Positions 9,248 through 18,276 are shown, counted from the stretch's first letter. The stretch is DNA of 64,000 nucleotides from DASSKA01 sp963839365 (GCA_963839365.1 CAWIUT010000003.1:545472-609471), one strand, 5' to 3'. Notes: generated by a model not told the origin, from the letters alone. Made by a program: numbers and translations.

Positions 9248-9891
9248 CGGGCCCGGCGCGCACCGGTCCCCGGGGGTCGCCGGTGCCCACTCTGCAGCGG
9301 ATCCGGAGCACCCGGCCCACCGTCGTTGCCGGGGAACGCTGCGACATGTGCGCCCAGCCGATCGGCTCCGGGCACGGGCACCTGGTTGACCTGGACAGCC
9401 GCACCCTGATGTGCACCTGCCGGGGCTGTTACCTGTTGTTCACCGACCAGCAGGCGCAGCTGCGCTACCGCGCGGTGCCGGACCGGTACCTCTCCTTCCC
9501 GGACTTCGAGATCTCCCCCGCCGACTGGGACCAGCTGCAGATCCCGGTCGGGCTCGCCTTCTTGTTCCGCAACTCCGTCCAAGCCCGGACGGTCGCCTTC
9601 TACCCCGGCCCGGCCGGTGCCACCGAGTCCGAGCTGGCGCTGGCCTCCTGGAGCCGCATCGTCGCGGCGAACCCGAAGCTGGAGATGCTGCTGCCCGACG
9701 TGGAGGCGTTGCTGGTACGGGGCGACCCGGGCGCCGGCGGGTTCACCTGCCACCTCGTGCCGATCGACACCTGCTACGAGCTGGTCGGCCGGATGCGCGC
9801 GACCTGGCGAGGCTTCGACGGCGGTCAAGAGGCCCGGGCCGCGATGCAGGAGCTCTTCGACCGGGTCGAGGCCCGCAGCCGGGAGGCGTGA
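9244..9891 (+). CDS. DUF5947-type hydrogenase-associated protein
   Basis: 215 aa, no signal peptide or membrane segment. Two cysteine pairs near the N-terminus, CDMC (~36-39) and CTCRGC (~58-63), suggest a structural zinc or iron-sulphur site. The middle has RYLSFPDFEISPADWDQLQI and VGLAFLFRNS, then AFYPGPAGATESEL. I recognise it as the DUF5947 family, which recurs in group 1h hydrogenase operons; its role is unknown. It overlaps the preceding gene by ATGA and the next by one base (TGATG), so its expression is tightly tied to the hydrogenase. A role in assembly, or as a metal- or cluster-binding accessory, is inference from position. Confidence 0.75.
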   Translation: MTGPARTGPRGSPVPTLQRIRSTRPTVVAGERCDMCAQPIGSGHGHLVDLDSRTLMCTCRGCYLLFTDQQAQLRYRAVPDRYLSFPDFEISPADWDQLQIPVGLAFLFRNSVQARTVAFYPGPAGATESELALASWSRIVAANPKLEMLLPDVEALLVRGDPGAGGFTCHLVPIDTCYELVGRMRATWRGFDGGQEARAAMQELFDRVEARSREA

Positions 9892-10532
9892 TGGGCGAGT
9901 ACCGGTTCGACGTGCTCGACGTGCACGCCGAGCCGTACGCCGCCGCGCCGCAGCTGACCGCGCAGCTGCGTGTCGAAGAACTGACCGGGCAGCGGGTGCA
10001 CGCGATGGCGCTGCGCTGCCAGGTGCGCATCGAGCCGCAGCGGCGCGGCTACGACGATGGCGAGGCGGCCGGACTGACGGGCCTCTTCGGCCGGCGGGAG
10101 CGGTGGCGGGACACCCTGCGTCCGTTCCAGTGGATGCAGACCAGCGCCACGGTGCAAGGCTTCGACGGCTCCTGCACGGTGGACCTGCCGCTCCCGTGCA
10201 CCTACGACTTCGACGTGACGGGCTCACGGTACCTGCACTCGCTGGGGACCGGCACAGTCCCGCTGCAGCTGTTGTTCTCCGGGACGGTCTTCACCCGAGG
10301 CCAGACCGGGTTCGGTGTCGAGCCGGTGCCCTGGGACCGCGAGGCCAGGTACGACCTCCCCGTCGAGGTGTGGCAGGAGACCATGCGCGCCTTCTACCCC
10401 GGCACCGGGTGGCTGCGGATGGACCAGGAGAACATCGACAGGCTCGCGGCGTACCGCGCCGAGCACGGGCTGACCAGCTGGGACGAGACCGTGCAACGGC
10501 TGCTCACCCGGGCGGCGGAGGTAGCCCGATGA
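9891..10532 (+). CDS. DUF6084-type hydrogenase-associated protein
   Basis: 213 aa soluble protein, assigned to DUF6084. It starts MGEYRFDVLDVHAEPYAAAP and looks all-beta: alternating hydrophobic strands such as LTAQLRVEEL and ALRCQVRIEP, then WRDTLRPFQWMQTSATVQ and VPLQLLFSGTVF. The C-terminal ~50 residues are helical (VEVWQETMRAFYPGTGWLRM). No catalytic motif stands out. It overlaps the neighbours on both sides (TGATG and ATGA), so it is made with the hydrogenase. Function is unknown; a scaffold or maturation role is inferred only from its operon. Confidence 0.72.
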   Translation: MGEYRFDVLDVHAEPYAAAPQLTAQLRVEELTGQRVHAMALRCQVRIEPQRRGYDDGEAAGLTGLFGRRERWRDTLRPFQWMQTSATVQGFDGSCTVDLPLPCTYDFDVTGSRYLHSLGTGTVPLQLLFSGTVFTRGQTGFGVEPVPWDREARYDLPVEVWQETMRAFYPGTGWLRMDQENIDRLAAYRAEHGLTSWDETVQRLLTRAAEVAR

Positions 10533-11905
10533 ACCTCGACCTGGCGCGCCGGGTCGCCGACGCCGTGCTCTACGAGGGCTACCTGCTCTACCCCTACCGC
10601 GCGAGCGCCGACAAGAACCGGGTGCGCTGGCAGTTCGGCGTCCTCGGGCCGCCCGGGGCCACCGACGCCGGGATCGGCGAACCTACCTCGATGTCGATGC
10701 AGACCGTGTTCACCGACCTCGATCCCCCAGCTCGTCTCGTCGTGCACCTGCGGTTCCTGCACCTGCAACGCCGACAGGTGTACGACGCCCACGGCGACCC
10801 GGTGGACGAGCTGTGCACCGGCGACGACGCCTGGACGTCCTGGGACGAGGCGGTCGAGGAAGAGCTCGTCTTCTCGTTCGACCTGCCACCCGGGGACAGC
10901 ACCGCGCAGCGCGCCGTCACGGTGGCAGGGGGGCAGGACGAGGAGCCGCTCGCGCCGACCGGCGCCGGCCGGCTGGTGCGCCGGCGAGCTCGCCTCGACG
11001 GGCGGTTGCAGGTGCGCGTGCAGCACCTCGGCTCGTGCGCGCGGCTTACCGTGGCGGTGCACAACCTCACCGCGTCACCGGCCACGAGCCGCGAGGCGGC
11101 TACCCGCGACTCGTTCCTGGGCGCCCACCTGCTGCTCGAGGCGCACGGCGCCGGCTTCGTCTCACTGACCGACCCACCCGCCGAGGCCGCCGAGGCGACG
11201 GCCGGCTGCTCCCAAGACCGGTGCTGGCCGGTGCTCGCCGGCGAGCCGGGAGACACAGACCTGCTGCTCGGGTCCCCGATCATCCTCTACGACTACCCCG
11301 AGATCGCCGCGCAGAGCCCGACAGCCTTGTTCGACGCCACCGAGATCGACGAGATCCTCAGCCTGCGGGTGATGACGATGACCGAGCAGGAGAAGGCGGA
11401 AGCCCGACGGACCGACGCCCGGGCCCGCGAGATCATCGACCGTTGCGACGCGCTGTCCGCCGAGCAGCTCCAGAAGCTGCACGGCGCGTTCCGCGAGCCG
11501 CGCTCGGCAGCCGTGGTCGCTCCCCCCGGCACCGGTGCCGGCGAGCCGGCGCCCTGGTGGGACCCGTCGGCCGAGGGAGAGGTCCGCCCCGAGACGGACA
11601 CGGTGACCGTTGCCGGGGTGCCGGTGTCCAACGGCAGCCTGGTGCGGGTGCATCCCCGCCGGCGTGCCGACGCCCAGGACATGTTCTTCGCCGACCAGGT
11701 GGCCCGGGTGACCGGGGTGCTGTCCGACGTGGACGGTGGGGTGCACGTCGCACTGGTCCTCGCCGACGACGAGGCCGCGGACCTGCACGACTGGTACGGC
11801 CGCTACTGGTACTTCACCCCCGACGAGCTCGAGCCGCTGGTCGAGGAACCGGCGCCGACACGTCCATCCGAGTCCCATCCCCGTGGAGAGGAGAACCGGC
11901 CGTGA
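10529..11905 (+). CDS. hydrogenase-operon protein of unknown function, 458 aa
   Basis: Soluble, no signal peptide. The N-terminal 130 residues include VADAVLYEGYLLYPYRASAD and DKNRVRWQFGVLGPP. The centre is beta-rich and ends with a conserved-looking segment (ILYDYPEIAAQSPTALFDAT, then EIDEILSLRVMTM). A charged helical linker follows (TEQEKAEARRTDARAREIID). A compact C-terminal domain of about 85 residues (VPVSNGSLVRVHPRRRADAQ; ADLHDWYGRYWYFTPDELEP) resembles a small SH3-like barrel. I know no function for it. ATGA overlap with the DUF6084 gene and GTGA overlap with the next small gene place it inside the hydrogenase operon. Confidence 0.75.
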   Translation: MNLDLARRVADAVLYEGYLLYPYRASADKNRVRWQFGVLGPPGATDAGIGEPTSMSMQTVFTDLDPPARLVVHLRFLHLQRRQVYDAHGDPVDELCTGDDAWTSWDEAVEEELVFSFDLPPGDSTAQRAVTVAGGQDEEPLAPTGAGRLVRRRARLDGRLQVRVQHLGSCARLTVAVHNLTASPATSREAATRDSFLGAHLLLEAHGAGFVSLTDPPAEAAEATAGCSQDRCWPVLAGEPGDTDLLLGSPIILYDYPEIAAQSPTALFDATEIDEILSLRVMTMTEQEKAEARRTDARAREIIDRCDALSAEQLQKLHGAFREPRSAAVVAPPGTGAGEPAPWWDPSAEGEVRPETDTVTVAGVPVSNGSLVRVHPRRRADAQDMFFADQVARVTGVLSDVDGGVHVALVLADDEAADLHDWYGRYWYFTPDELEPLVEEPAPTRPSESHPRGEENRP

Positions 11906-12021
11906 GAGTCATGGGAATGCTGAGCACCACCCTGCTCGTCTCGGTGGCCGCCGTGGCCACCGTGGTGGCGGTCCGATCGTTGCCGGACATCAAGCGGTAC
12001 CTCGAGATCCGTGCCATGTGA
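11902..12021 (+). CDS. 39-aa membrane peptide (DUF6893-like)
   Basis: A GTG at 11902 overlaps the preceding TGA. The product is 39 residues: one hydrophobic helix (STTLLVSVAAVATVVAVRS) followed by a basic tail LPDIKRYLEIRAM. The S-L-P-D-I-K-R-Y-L-x-I-R-x-M tail matches the pattern I associate with the DUF6893 family of tiny actinobacterial proteins encoded near hydrogenases. It is too short to be found by many gene callers. A membrane anchor or a partner for the otherwise soluble hydrogenase is attractive but inferred. GAGAGGAGAACC upstream is a good ribosome-binding site. Confidence 0.7.
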   Translation: MRVMGMLSTTLLVSVAAVATVVAVRSLPDIKRYLEIRAM

Positions 12022-12022
12022 C

Positions 12023-12514
12023 ATGGCCGGCCCGCTGCTGGTCGCCGGTGTCGGCAACCTGTTCCTCAGCGACGACGGCTTCGGCCCCGAGGCGGCCAGG
12101 AGGTACGCCGAGACCCCGCCGCCGAAGCACGTGCGCGTCGTGGACTACGGGATCCGCGGCATGCACCTCGCCTACGACCTGCTCGACGGCTACGCCGCCC
12201 TGGTGCTCCTCGACGCCCTGCCCGGTGACGGACCGGCCGGCGAGCTCACCGTGCTGCAGATCGGCGCAGACGACGTCGAGACCGCCGGGTTCGACGCGCA
12301 CGGCATGGACCCCGCGGCCGTGCTCGGCTCGCTCGAGGCGCTCGGCGGGACGCCGCCGCCGACGTACCTCGTCGGCTGCCGGCCGGCTTCCACCGCGCAG
12401 GGCATCGGGCTCTCCCCGCCGGTCGAGGCCGCTGTGCCCGCCGCAGTGCAGACGGTCACCGCATTGGTGGCGCGACTGAGCCGCGCCGGCGTCGTCGACG
12501 TGGGAAGGGGATGA
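12023..12514 (+). CDS. hydrogenase maturation protease (HupD/HyaD family)
   Basis: 163 aa from the ATG at 12023; an in-frame GTG at 12011 would add MPCD and overlap the previous gene. The family signature is GVGNLFLSDDGFGPEAARRY, with an acidic residue in it expected to sense nickel, followed by VRVVDYGIRGMHLAYDLLDG and LVLLDALPGD. A GCRPAS and GIGLSPPVEAAVPAAV segment close the fold. This endopeptidase clips the large subunit after the final His of its L2 motif once nickel is in place; here the substrate tail would be the 23 residues after DPCLPCGVH. One base separates it from the preceding small gene. Confidence 0.88.
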   Translation: MAGPLLVAGVGNLFLSDDGFGPEAARRYAETPPPKHVRVVDYGIRGMHLAYDLLDGYAALVLLDALPGDGPAGELTVLQIGADDVETAGFDAHGMDPAAVLGSLEALGGTPPPTYLVGCRPASTAQGIGLSPPVEAAVPAAVQTVTALVARLSRAGVVDVGRG

Positions 12515-12521
12515 GACCGAC

Positions 12522-12779
12522 ATGTGCCTGGGGATCCCGGGGAAGGTCGTGCAGGCGGTCGAGGGGTACGACGGCCAGCTCGCGCTGGTCGACGTTCAGG
12601 GTGTCACGCGCCAGGTCAACGTGGGCATGCTCGACTCCGCGCCGGAGCCCGGCGAGTGGGTGGTCATCCACATGGGCTTCGCGATGGAGACCGTCGACGA
12701 GACCACGGCACGAGAGGCGCTGTCCGGGCTGCAGATGATGGGCCCCGGCACCCCCGACCAAGGTGGCCCTGATGACTGA
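12522..12779 (+). CDS. hypC: hydrogenase assembly chaperone HypC
   Basis: 85 aa HypC/HupF protein. It begins MCLGIPGKVV with the essential Cys2, and has the typical OB-fold pattern (ALVDVQGVTRQVNVGMLDS, GEWVVIHMGFAMETVDE). HypC carries the Fe(CN)2CO unit with HypD to the large subunit. HypD, HypE and HypF are not encoded in this window, so they must be elsewhere. The gene ends inside the start of the next one (8-base overlap). Confidence 0.93.
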   Translation: MCLGIPGKVVQAVEGYDGQLALVDVQGVTRQVNVGMLDSAPEPGEWVVIHMGFAMETVDETTAREALSGLQMMGPGTPDQGGPDD

Positions 12780-13581
12780 GCTGCAGGTGCAGCACGTCCC
12801 GCCCGAGGTGGCGCCCGGGCCGGTGCTGTTCGCCAGGTACGCGTTCCCGCCCAACTCGCACGGCTTCTGCGGGCCACCCGACCACGACGGGTTCTTCGGG
12901 TACGGCGTCTCCGGCGCCGACGACCGGGGCTTGCGGGTGATGTCCCAGCAGTTCGCCGGCGCCTGGCCCTACCTGCAGCTGATCGCGTCGGCCACCGGGA
13001 TCGACGACCCGCTCGACCGGCGGGTGGTGGAGGCCTACTGGGTCGGCTCACGACGGCTGGACCGGGTCGGCACTCGCGCGGTCGGGGACTCGATGGAGGC
13101 CCGGTTCCGGGCCATCACCGGACCCCGGTTCTCCACGTTCACCGACAGCGTGCTGGCCGGCGCAGTGCCGCACCACAGCTTCGCGGTGTTCTGCGTCTAC
13201 CCGTGGACCGGCCTCCTCAGCGACCGCCGCAAGGCCGACCACGCCCTCACCGTGCTGGACCGATGCCGGATTCGCTGGGGCAGGGTCCACGCGGTCCAGG
13301 GGGACCAGGTGGTGGTCGAGTCCGCCGCCCTGACCTGGGACGGTCGTCGCCTCGGCCTGGGAACGAGCGCCCTCGAGACCGCGGTCCGCTCGGTCGACGG
13401 GATGGGCATGGTCGGGGACCTGGCCGTGGGCGAGTGGGTGTCGCTGCACTGGGAGTGGGTCTGTGACCGACTCACGGTCGCCCAGGTCCGCGCGCTGCGG
13501 CACTACACCCTGCGGCACCTCGCCATCGTCAACGACGGCAACCTTCACTCCGGGCCGGCGAGGCTGCTCGACGACACGTGA
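12772..13581 (+). CDS. DUF6390-type hydrogenase-associated protein
   Basis: 269 aa from the ATG at 12772, overlapping the hypC stop by 8 bases; a GTG at 12763 is an alternative. It opens MTELQVQHVPPEVAPGPVLF and has YAFPPNSHGFCGPPDH, a Gly/Pro/His-rich segment, then LQLIASATGIDDPLDRRVVE. A long helical C-terminus ends VRALRHYTLRHLAIVNDGNL. I place it in DUF6390, found at the end of group 1h hydrogenase operons; function unknown. Its 3' end overlaps the convergent ABC-transporter ATPase gene by 37 bases, marking the end of the hydrogenase operon. Confidence 0.75.
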   Translation: MTELQVQHVPPEVAPGPVLFARYAFPPNSHGFCGPPDHDGFFGYGVSGADDRGLRVMSQQFAGAWPYLQLIASATGIDDPLDRRVVEAYWVGSRRLDRVGTRAVGDSMEARFRAITGPRFSTFTDSVLAGAVPHHSFAVFCVYPWTGLLSDRRKADHALTVLDRCRIRWGRVHAVQGDQVVVESAALTWDGRRLGLGTSALETAVRSVDGMGMVGDLAVGEWVSLHWEWVCDRLTVAQVRALRHYTLRHLAIVNDGNLHSGPARLLDDT

Positions 13582-14549
13582 GCGCCGTCGGCGGGGCGAC
13601 CGGGCCAGGACCGGTGGATGCCCCAGGTGACCGGGTCCCCGCGCCCGTGCTGCGGCTCTCCGCCCTGCCGCAGCAGCAATGCGCCGTGGTCGGTGTCCAG
13701 CAGGTAGTCGGTGTGCGCTCCCTGGAACCACACGTCGTGGACCCGGCCCGCCCGCTCCCCGCCCAGGTGCGCCCACTCCGGCCGGATCAGCACCGGCTGC
13801 CCGGCCACGCGGAGCTCGGAGACCGCCCCGGTCAGCCGGGCCGCCCACGCGTCGACCGGCTGCGCGTAGACCTCGACAGGGGTCCCGCACTGGACGACCC
13901 GGCCGCCGCCAAGCAGCACCACCCGGTCGGCCAGCCCGAGCGCCTCCTCGGCGTCGTGGGTCGCGTAGAGCGCCGCAGCCGAGGTCTCGCGCTGCCGGGC
14001 CACAAGCTCCTCGAGAAAGACCCCCCGCACGTGCTTGTCGAGGTGCGCGGTGGGCTCGTCGAACAGCAGCAGGCTGCCCCGCCGGGCCAGGGCACGCGCC
14101 AGTCCTACCCGCTGCTGCTCCCCTCCGGACAGCTCGGCAGGCACCCGGTCGGCCAGGTGGGCGACGTGCAGGCGTGCCAGGATTCGCCCGGCTTCCCGGC
14201 GGGCCTCCGCCCGCGTGACGCCCTGCCGGCGGAGCGGGTAGGCGACCGTATCCAGCGCGGTGAGGTGCGGCCACAGCGCATAGTTCTGGAAGACCACGGC
14301 GACCTGCCGCCGCTCCGGCGGCTCGAGCGTGGCCGCCGAGGCGACGCACCGACCGCTCAGCCAGACCTCGCCCCCGCTCGGCGCGTGGAAGCCGGCCACC
14401 GTGTGCAACAGGGTGGACTTGCCGGATCCGGACGGCCCGAGGAGCGCGACCACCTCCCCCGCGGCCACAGCCAGGTCGATGTCGCTGAGGACCTGCCGCG
14501 TGCCGTGGCGGGCGGACAGGCGCCGCAGACGCAGGATCGGCTCAGCCAT
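13545..14549 (-). CDS. ABC importer ATP-binding protein
   Basis: 334 aa. Walker A GPSGSGKSTLL, Q-loop VVFQNYALWPHL, signature LSGGEQQRVGLARALA, Walker B SLLLFDEPTAHLD and the H-loop (YATHDAEEAL) are all present. A C-terminal TOBE-like regulatory region (~230-330) follows, as in the iron/spermidine/sulphate ATPase class. The ATG at 14549 lies inside the permease stop (ATGGCTGA overlap), so it is the third gene of a binding protein-permease-ATPase operon read right to left. Its end overlaps the hydrogenase operon tail. Confidence 0.88.
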   Translation of the reverse strand: MAEPILRLRRLSARHGTRQVLSDIDLAVAAGEVVALLGPSGSGKSTLLHTVAGFHAPSGGEVWLSGRCVASAATLEPPERRQVAVVFQNYALWPHLTALDTVAYPLRRQGVTRAEARREAGRILARLHVAHLADRVPAELSGGEQQRVGLARALARRGSLLLFDEPTAHLDKHVRGVFLEELVARQRETSAAALYATHDAEEALGLADRVVLLGGGRVVQCGTPVEVYAQPVDAWAARLTGAVSELRVAGQPVLIRPEWAHLGGERAGRVHDVWFQGAHTDYLLDTDHGALLLRQGGEPQHGRGDPVTWGIHRSWPGRPADGAHVSSSSLAGPE

Positions 14550-16201
14550 GGGCCGGCTCCGCCACCGACGCCGGCCGGCGGTCCGCGGCTGCGGGTCGAC
14601 GGACCAGCAGCCAGAAGCCGGTCGCGGGCAGCAGGACCAGAGCCGTGAGCAGCACCGAGAGGGCGGCGGTGAGGCCGATCTGCCCGAGCTCCTGGCTGTT
14701 GAGGACCACGACGGCCAGTGTCGCGCTGTCGGGGCCGTAGAGAAGGCTGGAACATGGTCACCTCGTGCAGCGCGGTGAGGAAACAGACCAGCCAGGCGGT
14801 CAGCAAGGCGGTGCGCAACGGGGGCAGCACCGCCGTTCTCCATGTCGTCAACGGTCCTGCGCCGCTGGCTCGGGATGCGTGCGCCTGCTCTGGCGCCAGC
14901 CGGTCCACGGCACCCGACACAGGACGGTGGGCGAAGGCCCAGAGCTTGCCCACGTAGGCGAGAGCGATGATCGTTGGCGTGTCACCGATCCAGCGCCCGT
15001 AGGTGATCAGCAGCCCGACAGCGAGGGTAGAGCCCGGCAGCACCAGGGTGAGGGTCACCAGGGTGCCGGCGGCCCGCCCACCGCGGGTGCGCTCCAACGC
15101 CGCCACGCAGCCGCCGAGCACCACCAGCACCGAGGCCGAGACGGCGGCGAGCACCAGGCTGCGTCCCAGCGCCAGCGCGTTCGGCTCGGTGAGCACGGCG
15201 CTGAAGTTGGCGATCGTCCAGTTCTGTGGGGTCGGCGGGAGACCGACCGCCCGGGTCACCGCTGTGGCGACCAGGGCGAGCAAGGGCACCACCACACCGA
15301 GGAGCACGAAGAGGGCCAGGGCCGCGGCGGCCCAGCGGTCCCCCGGTCGGCGGGGCAGCTGGAGCCTCGCTCCGCTGCCCTCGCGACGCACCCGCAGGCG
15401 TGGGGCGAGCACGGCATCGGCCGGCGCGACCACGGCGAGTGCGACGGCCACCAGCGCCAGGGCGAGCACGATCGCCTCCACGAAGGCGTGCGGGCTGCTG
15501 CTGCGCGCGAGATCGGAGTAGATCCGTGTGGTCACGGTGCTGAGCCCGGACGGGGCACCCAGAACCTCGGGTACGGCGAAGCTGGCCAGACTCAGCACGA
15601 AGACCAGCACCGCCCCGGCGGCCAGCGCCGGCCGCAGCAGCGGCAGGGTCACGGTACGCAGGACGGTGACGCCCGAGGCCCCAGAGGCCAGCGCGGCGCG
15701 CTCCGCGTCCGGGTCGGCATGCGCGGCCAGGCTGGCGGCGGCGACCAGGTAGCCGATCGGCACCGCGTTGACCGCGAGCACCGTGGCCACGCCCACCGGG
15801 CCTTGAACTCCGCTCCAGCTCACGCCCAGCACCGAGTCGGTGAGCCCGGCGGTGCCGTAGGCGCGCTGCCAGCTGTTGGCGAGCACGAAGTCGGGCACGA
15901 CGACCGGGAGTAGCACGGCGCCCTGCAGCAGCCGCCGTCCGGGAATCGCGGTGCGACGCAGCACCACCGCGCACAGTGTGCCCACTGGCACGGCGACCAG
16001 GGTGACGACGGCCGCCAGCAGCACGCTGGTGCGCACCGCCTGCAAGAATCCCGGCGAGGTCAGCACCGCGACGGCGCTGGCGCCACCCTCGGTCCACACG
16101 ACCCGGAGCATGCTCAGCAGCGGCGCGGCTACCGTTGCTGCGACCGCGGCCACCACGAACGCCGCGGCAGTGAGCCGCAGCCAGGGCCACCGCCTGGTCA
16201 C
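14542..16201 (-). pseudogene. ABC importer permease, double-domain, one-base frameshift
   Basis: Frame-corrected length 552 aa with about 12 membrane segments, a fused pair of six-helix permease domains as in FbpB-type iron transporters. The GTG start at 16201 overlaps the binding-protein stop. The first frame ends correctly at TALHEVTM, then one extra base (plus strand GGAACATGG near 14751-14752, expected GGACATGG) shifts the reading. The other frame continues SSLLYGPDSATLAVVVLNSQ and reaches TGA at 14542. With the base removed the gene is exactly 553 codons. EAA-loop-like sequences (AALASGASGVTVLRTVTLP; QAHASRASGAGPLTTWRTAV) are visible in both halves. Either disrupted or a sequencing error. 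Confidence 0.85.
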
Positions 16202-17178
16202 CCGCCGAATGCCCGGTGGTAGCCGACGAGCAGCCGGTTGCTGTGCCCTGCCATCGCCGCCCAGTTCGGGGACACCAGCGCAGCGCCGGCAGGCATCGGG
16301 GGGCTCGGCATGCCGGGCAGCGCCGGGTAGGAGCCGGCCTTGCCGACCAGCGCCTGTCCCCGCCGGCTGGTGACGAAGGAGACCAACGCCTTCGCGCCCG
16401 CGGCGTTGGCGGCCTGCTTGGCGACCGCGATCGGTTCATAGATGGCCACCGCCCCCGGCTGTGGCCAGCTGATCCGGATGGGAGATCCGTCGCTCTTGGC
16501 GGCGTAGGCCGAGTTCGCGATGGTGATCCCCGCGTCGTACTGGCCCTGTGCGACACCGGTGACCACGTCGTCGGGCGTGCTCACCTGCACCGCGCCGTTC
16601 TTCTTAAGCGCCCCGTAGTAGCTGAGCCCGTAGCCCCGCTGGTGCGCGAAGTAGCCGACGGCGCCGAGGGCGGAGGCGGCCACCGACGGGTCCGGCACCG
16701 CGATCCCCCCGCTGAACCTCGAGCTGGTCAGGTCCTGCCAGCTGCGCGGTGGCGCTACGCCGCGATGGGTCACGGCGAGCATGTACAGCATGGACGCCCC
16801 AACGTAGTCTGCGGTGCGCCGGGCCGCCGGGATGCTGCTCGTCGGGGTCCAGCCGCCGACCAGGCCCTGGTTGGCCCAGTGCTGCATGGTCAGCGGGTCA
16901 CACGCCCAGATCACGTCCGCCTTCAGACCTCCAGAACGCACGTCGCCGGCCACCCGGGCGTTCAGGTCGCCCGTCGGAGCGCGGTAGAGGGCGATCCTTG
17001 TGCCCGGGTTGGACCTCTCGAACGCGTGCAGCACCGGCTGGATGGTCGTGTCGCTGATGCACGTATACAGGGTGACCGTACTGTCACCGGAGCCTCCCGC
17101 AGCCCCACCACCGCAGGCGGCGGCGAGGGCCAGCGGCAGCAGTGCCGCGAGCCCGGCGAGCCGCCCGCCCCGCACCAT
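16198..17178 (-). CDS. ABC importer substrate-binding lipoprotein
   Basis: 326 aa from the ATG at 17178 (a GTG at 17184 adds two residues). It has a lipoprotein signal peptide ending LALAAACGGG, so the mature protein is anchored outside the membrane. The mature start VTLYTCISDTTIQPVLHAFE, and GGLKADVIWACDPLTMQHWA later, follow the type-2 periplasmic binding fold of the iron(III)/2-aminoethylphosphonate/spermidine group. The tyrosine pair used by FbpA for ferric iron is not obvious (a YY occurs at LSYYGALKKNG), so the ligand is left open. It is the first gene of the three-gene operon. Confidence 0.82.
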   Translation of the reverse strand: MVRGGRLAGLAALLPLALAAACGGGAAGGSGDSTVTLYTCISDTTIQPVLHAFERSNPGTRIALYRAPTGDLNARVAGDVRSGGLKADVIWACDPLTMQHWANQGLVGGWTPTSSIPAARRTADYVGASMLYMLAVTHRGVAPPRSWQDLTSSRFSGGIAVPDPSVAASALGAVGYFAHQRGYGLSYYGALKKNGAVQVSTPDDVVTGVAQGQYDAGITIANSAYAAKSDGSPIRISWPQPGAVAIYEPIAVAKQAANAAGAKALVSFVTSRRGQALVGKAGSYPALPGMPSPPMPAGAALVSPNWAAMAGHSNRLLVGYHRAFGG

Positions 17179-17383
17179 GGCCACAAACTACGCGCGCAAC
17201 AGCCGATCTGCCATGGTCCGGACGGGCCCGACCCACGTCGGGGACTACGCGTCGTAGCACGACGCCAGCCGGGTCTCCGCGCGATGGGCGTGACAAGTCG
17301 TACCCATCCGCGGCGCCGGGCCATGCGAACTCACTGTGGAGGCAACGGCTGCCCCCACGCGCACGACCACTTTGGAGGATTCG

Positions 17384-18085
17384 ATGAAGGCAACCCGCGC
17401 AGGATCGATCGGAACCCTCGCGCTGCTCGCTTCCGGCGCGCTGGTCACCGGCCTGGCGACCACCGGGACCGCTGAGGCCGCCCCGGCCGGCGGTTCCCAG
17501 GCCGGGGTGACAAGCCTGCTCAACCAGGGGGTGAGGACCCGGACGCACCTTCTGCAGCTGAACAACTCCGGTGTGCGGGGCAACGTCACCGCGGCGGTGC
17601 ATCATCGGCGAGTCACGGTGGACATCAACGCTCGCGGCCTGCTCAAGAACATGCCGCACGCCATGCACATCCACTTCAGCGCCAACAGCACGCACACTTG
17701 TCCGACGGTCCGCGACGACAACAACGGAGACCACCGGCTGACCACCAGCGAGGGCGCCCCGGACTACGGCGCTGTCCGGACGTCTCTCACCACCCACGGT
17801 GCGCACGGGCCGGGCAGCGGCCTGGCGGTGAACCGCTTCCCCACCGCCCCGAACGGGCGAATCCACTATCAGCGCACCATCCGCGTTGCCCCTGACGTAG
17901 CCCGCGCCGTCCGCAACGGCCAGGCGGCGATCGTCATCCACGGCATCGACTACAACCAGAACGGCAAGTACGACTTCGGCGGCGCCGGCAAGAGCGACCT
18001 CAACCCAAAGCTCCCCGCCGAGGCCACCGACCCGGTCGCCTGCGGCATCCTGCACCCGCAAAAGTCCGCACTACCGCTGTCGTGA
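17384..18085 (+). CDS. secreted protein of unknown function
   Basis: 233 aa. TTTGGAGGATTCG precedes the ATG. A Sec signal peptide (KATRAGSIGTLALLASGALV) ends near AEAAPAG. The mature part has a histidine-rich segment MPHAMHIHFSANSTHTC, an acidic DDNNGDHRLTTSEGAPDYGA, and an EF-hand-like loop DYNQNGKYDF. Alternating beta strands (VHHRRVTVDINARGLL) and the His-x-His suggest a beta-sandwich that binds a metal, reminiscent of CHRD or Cu/Zn-SOD-like extracellular proteins, but I cannot assign a family. It stands alone, divergent from the ABC operon. Confidence 0.65.
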   Translation: MKATRAGSIGTLALLASGALVTGLATTGTAEAAPAGGSQAGVTSLLNQGVRTRTHLLQLNNSGVRGNVTAAVHHRRVTVDINARGLLKNMPHAMHIHFSANSTHTCPTVRDDNNGDHRLTTSEGAPDYGAVRTSLTTHGAHGPGSGLAVNRFPTAPNGRIHYQRTIRVAPDVARAVRNGQAAIVIHGIDYNQNGKYDFGGAGKSDLNPKLPAEATDPVACGILHPQKSALPLS

Positions 18086-18276
18086 CCAACTGACGCGCAC
18101 CCGTGCGGTGGGTCGCGGCTCATGTCCCGGGCCCGCCGCACGGGGACCCGCGGGACGGCCCTGATGCTGCGGTCGACACGCCTGGACCGAAACGAGTGCG
18201 CAGCGGCATCGCTCTGCTGAGCAGCAGGCCACGACCTACCACTTCGGCGGCCACGCCCCAACATGAGGAGACCACC

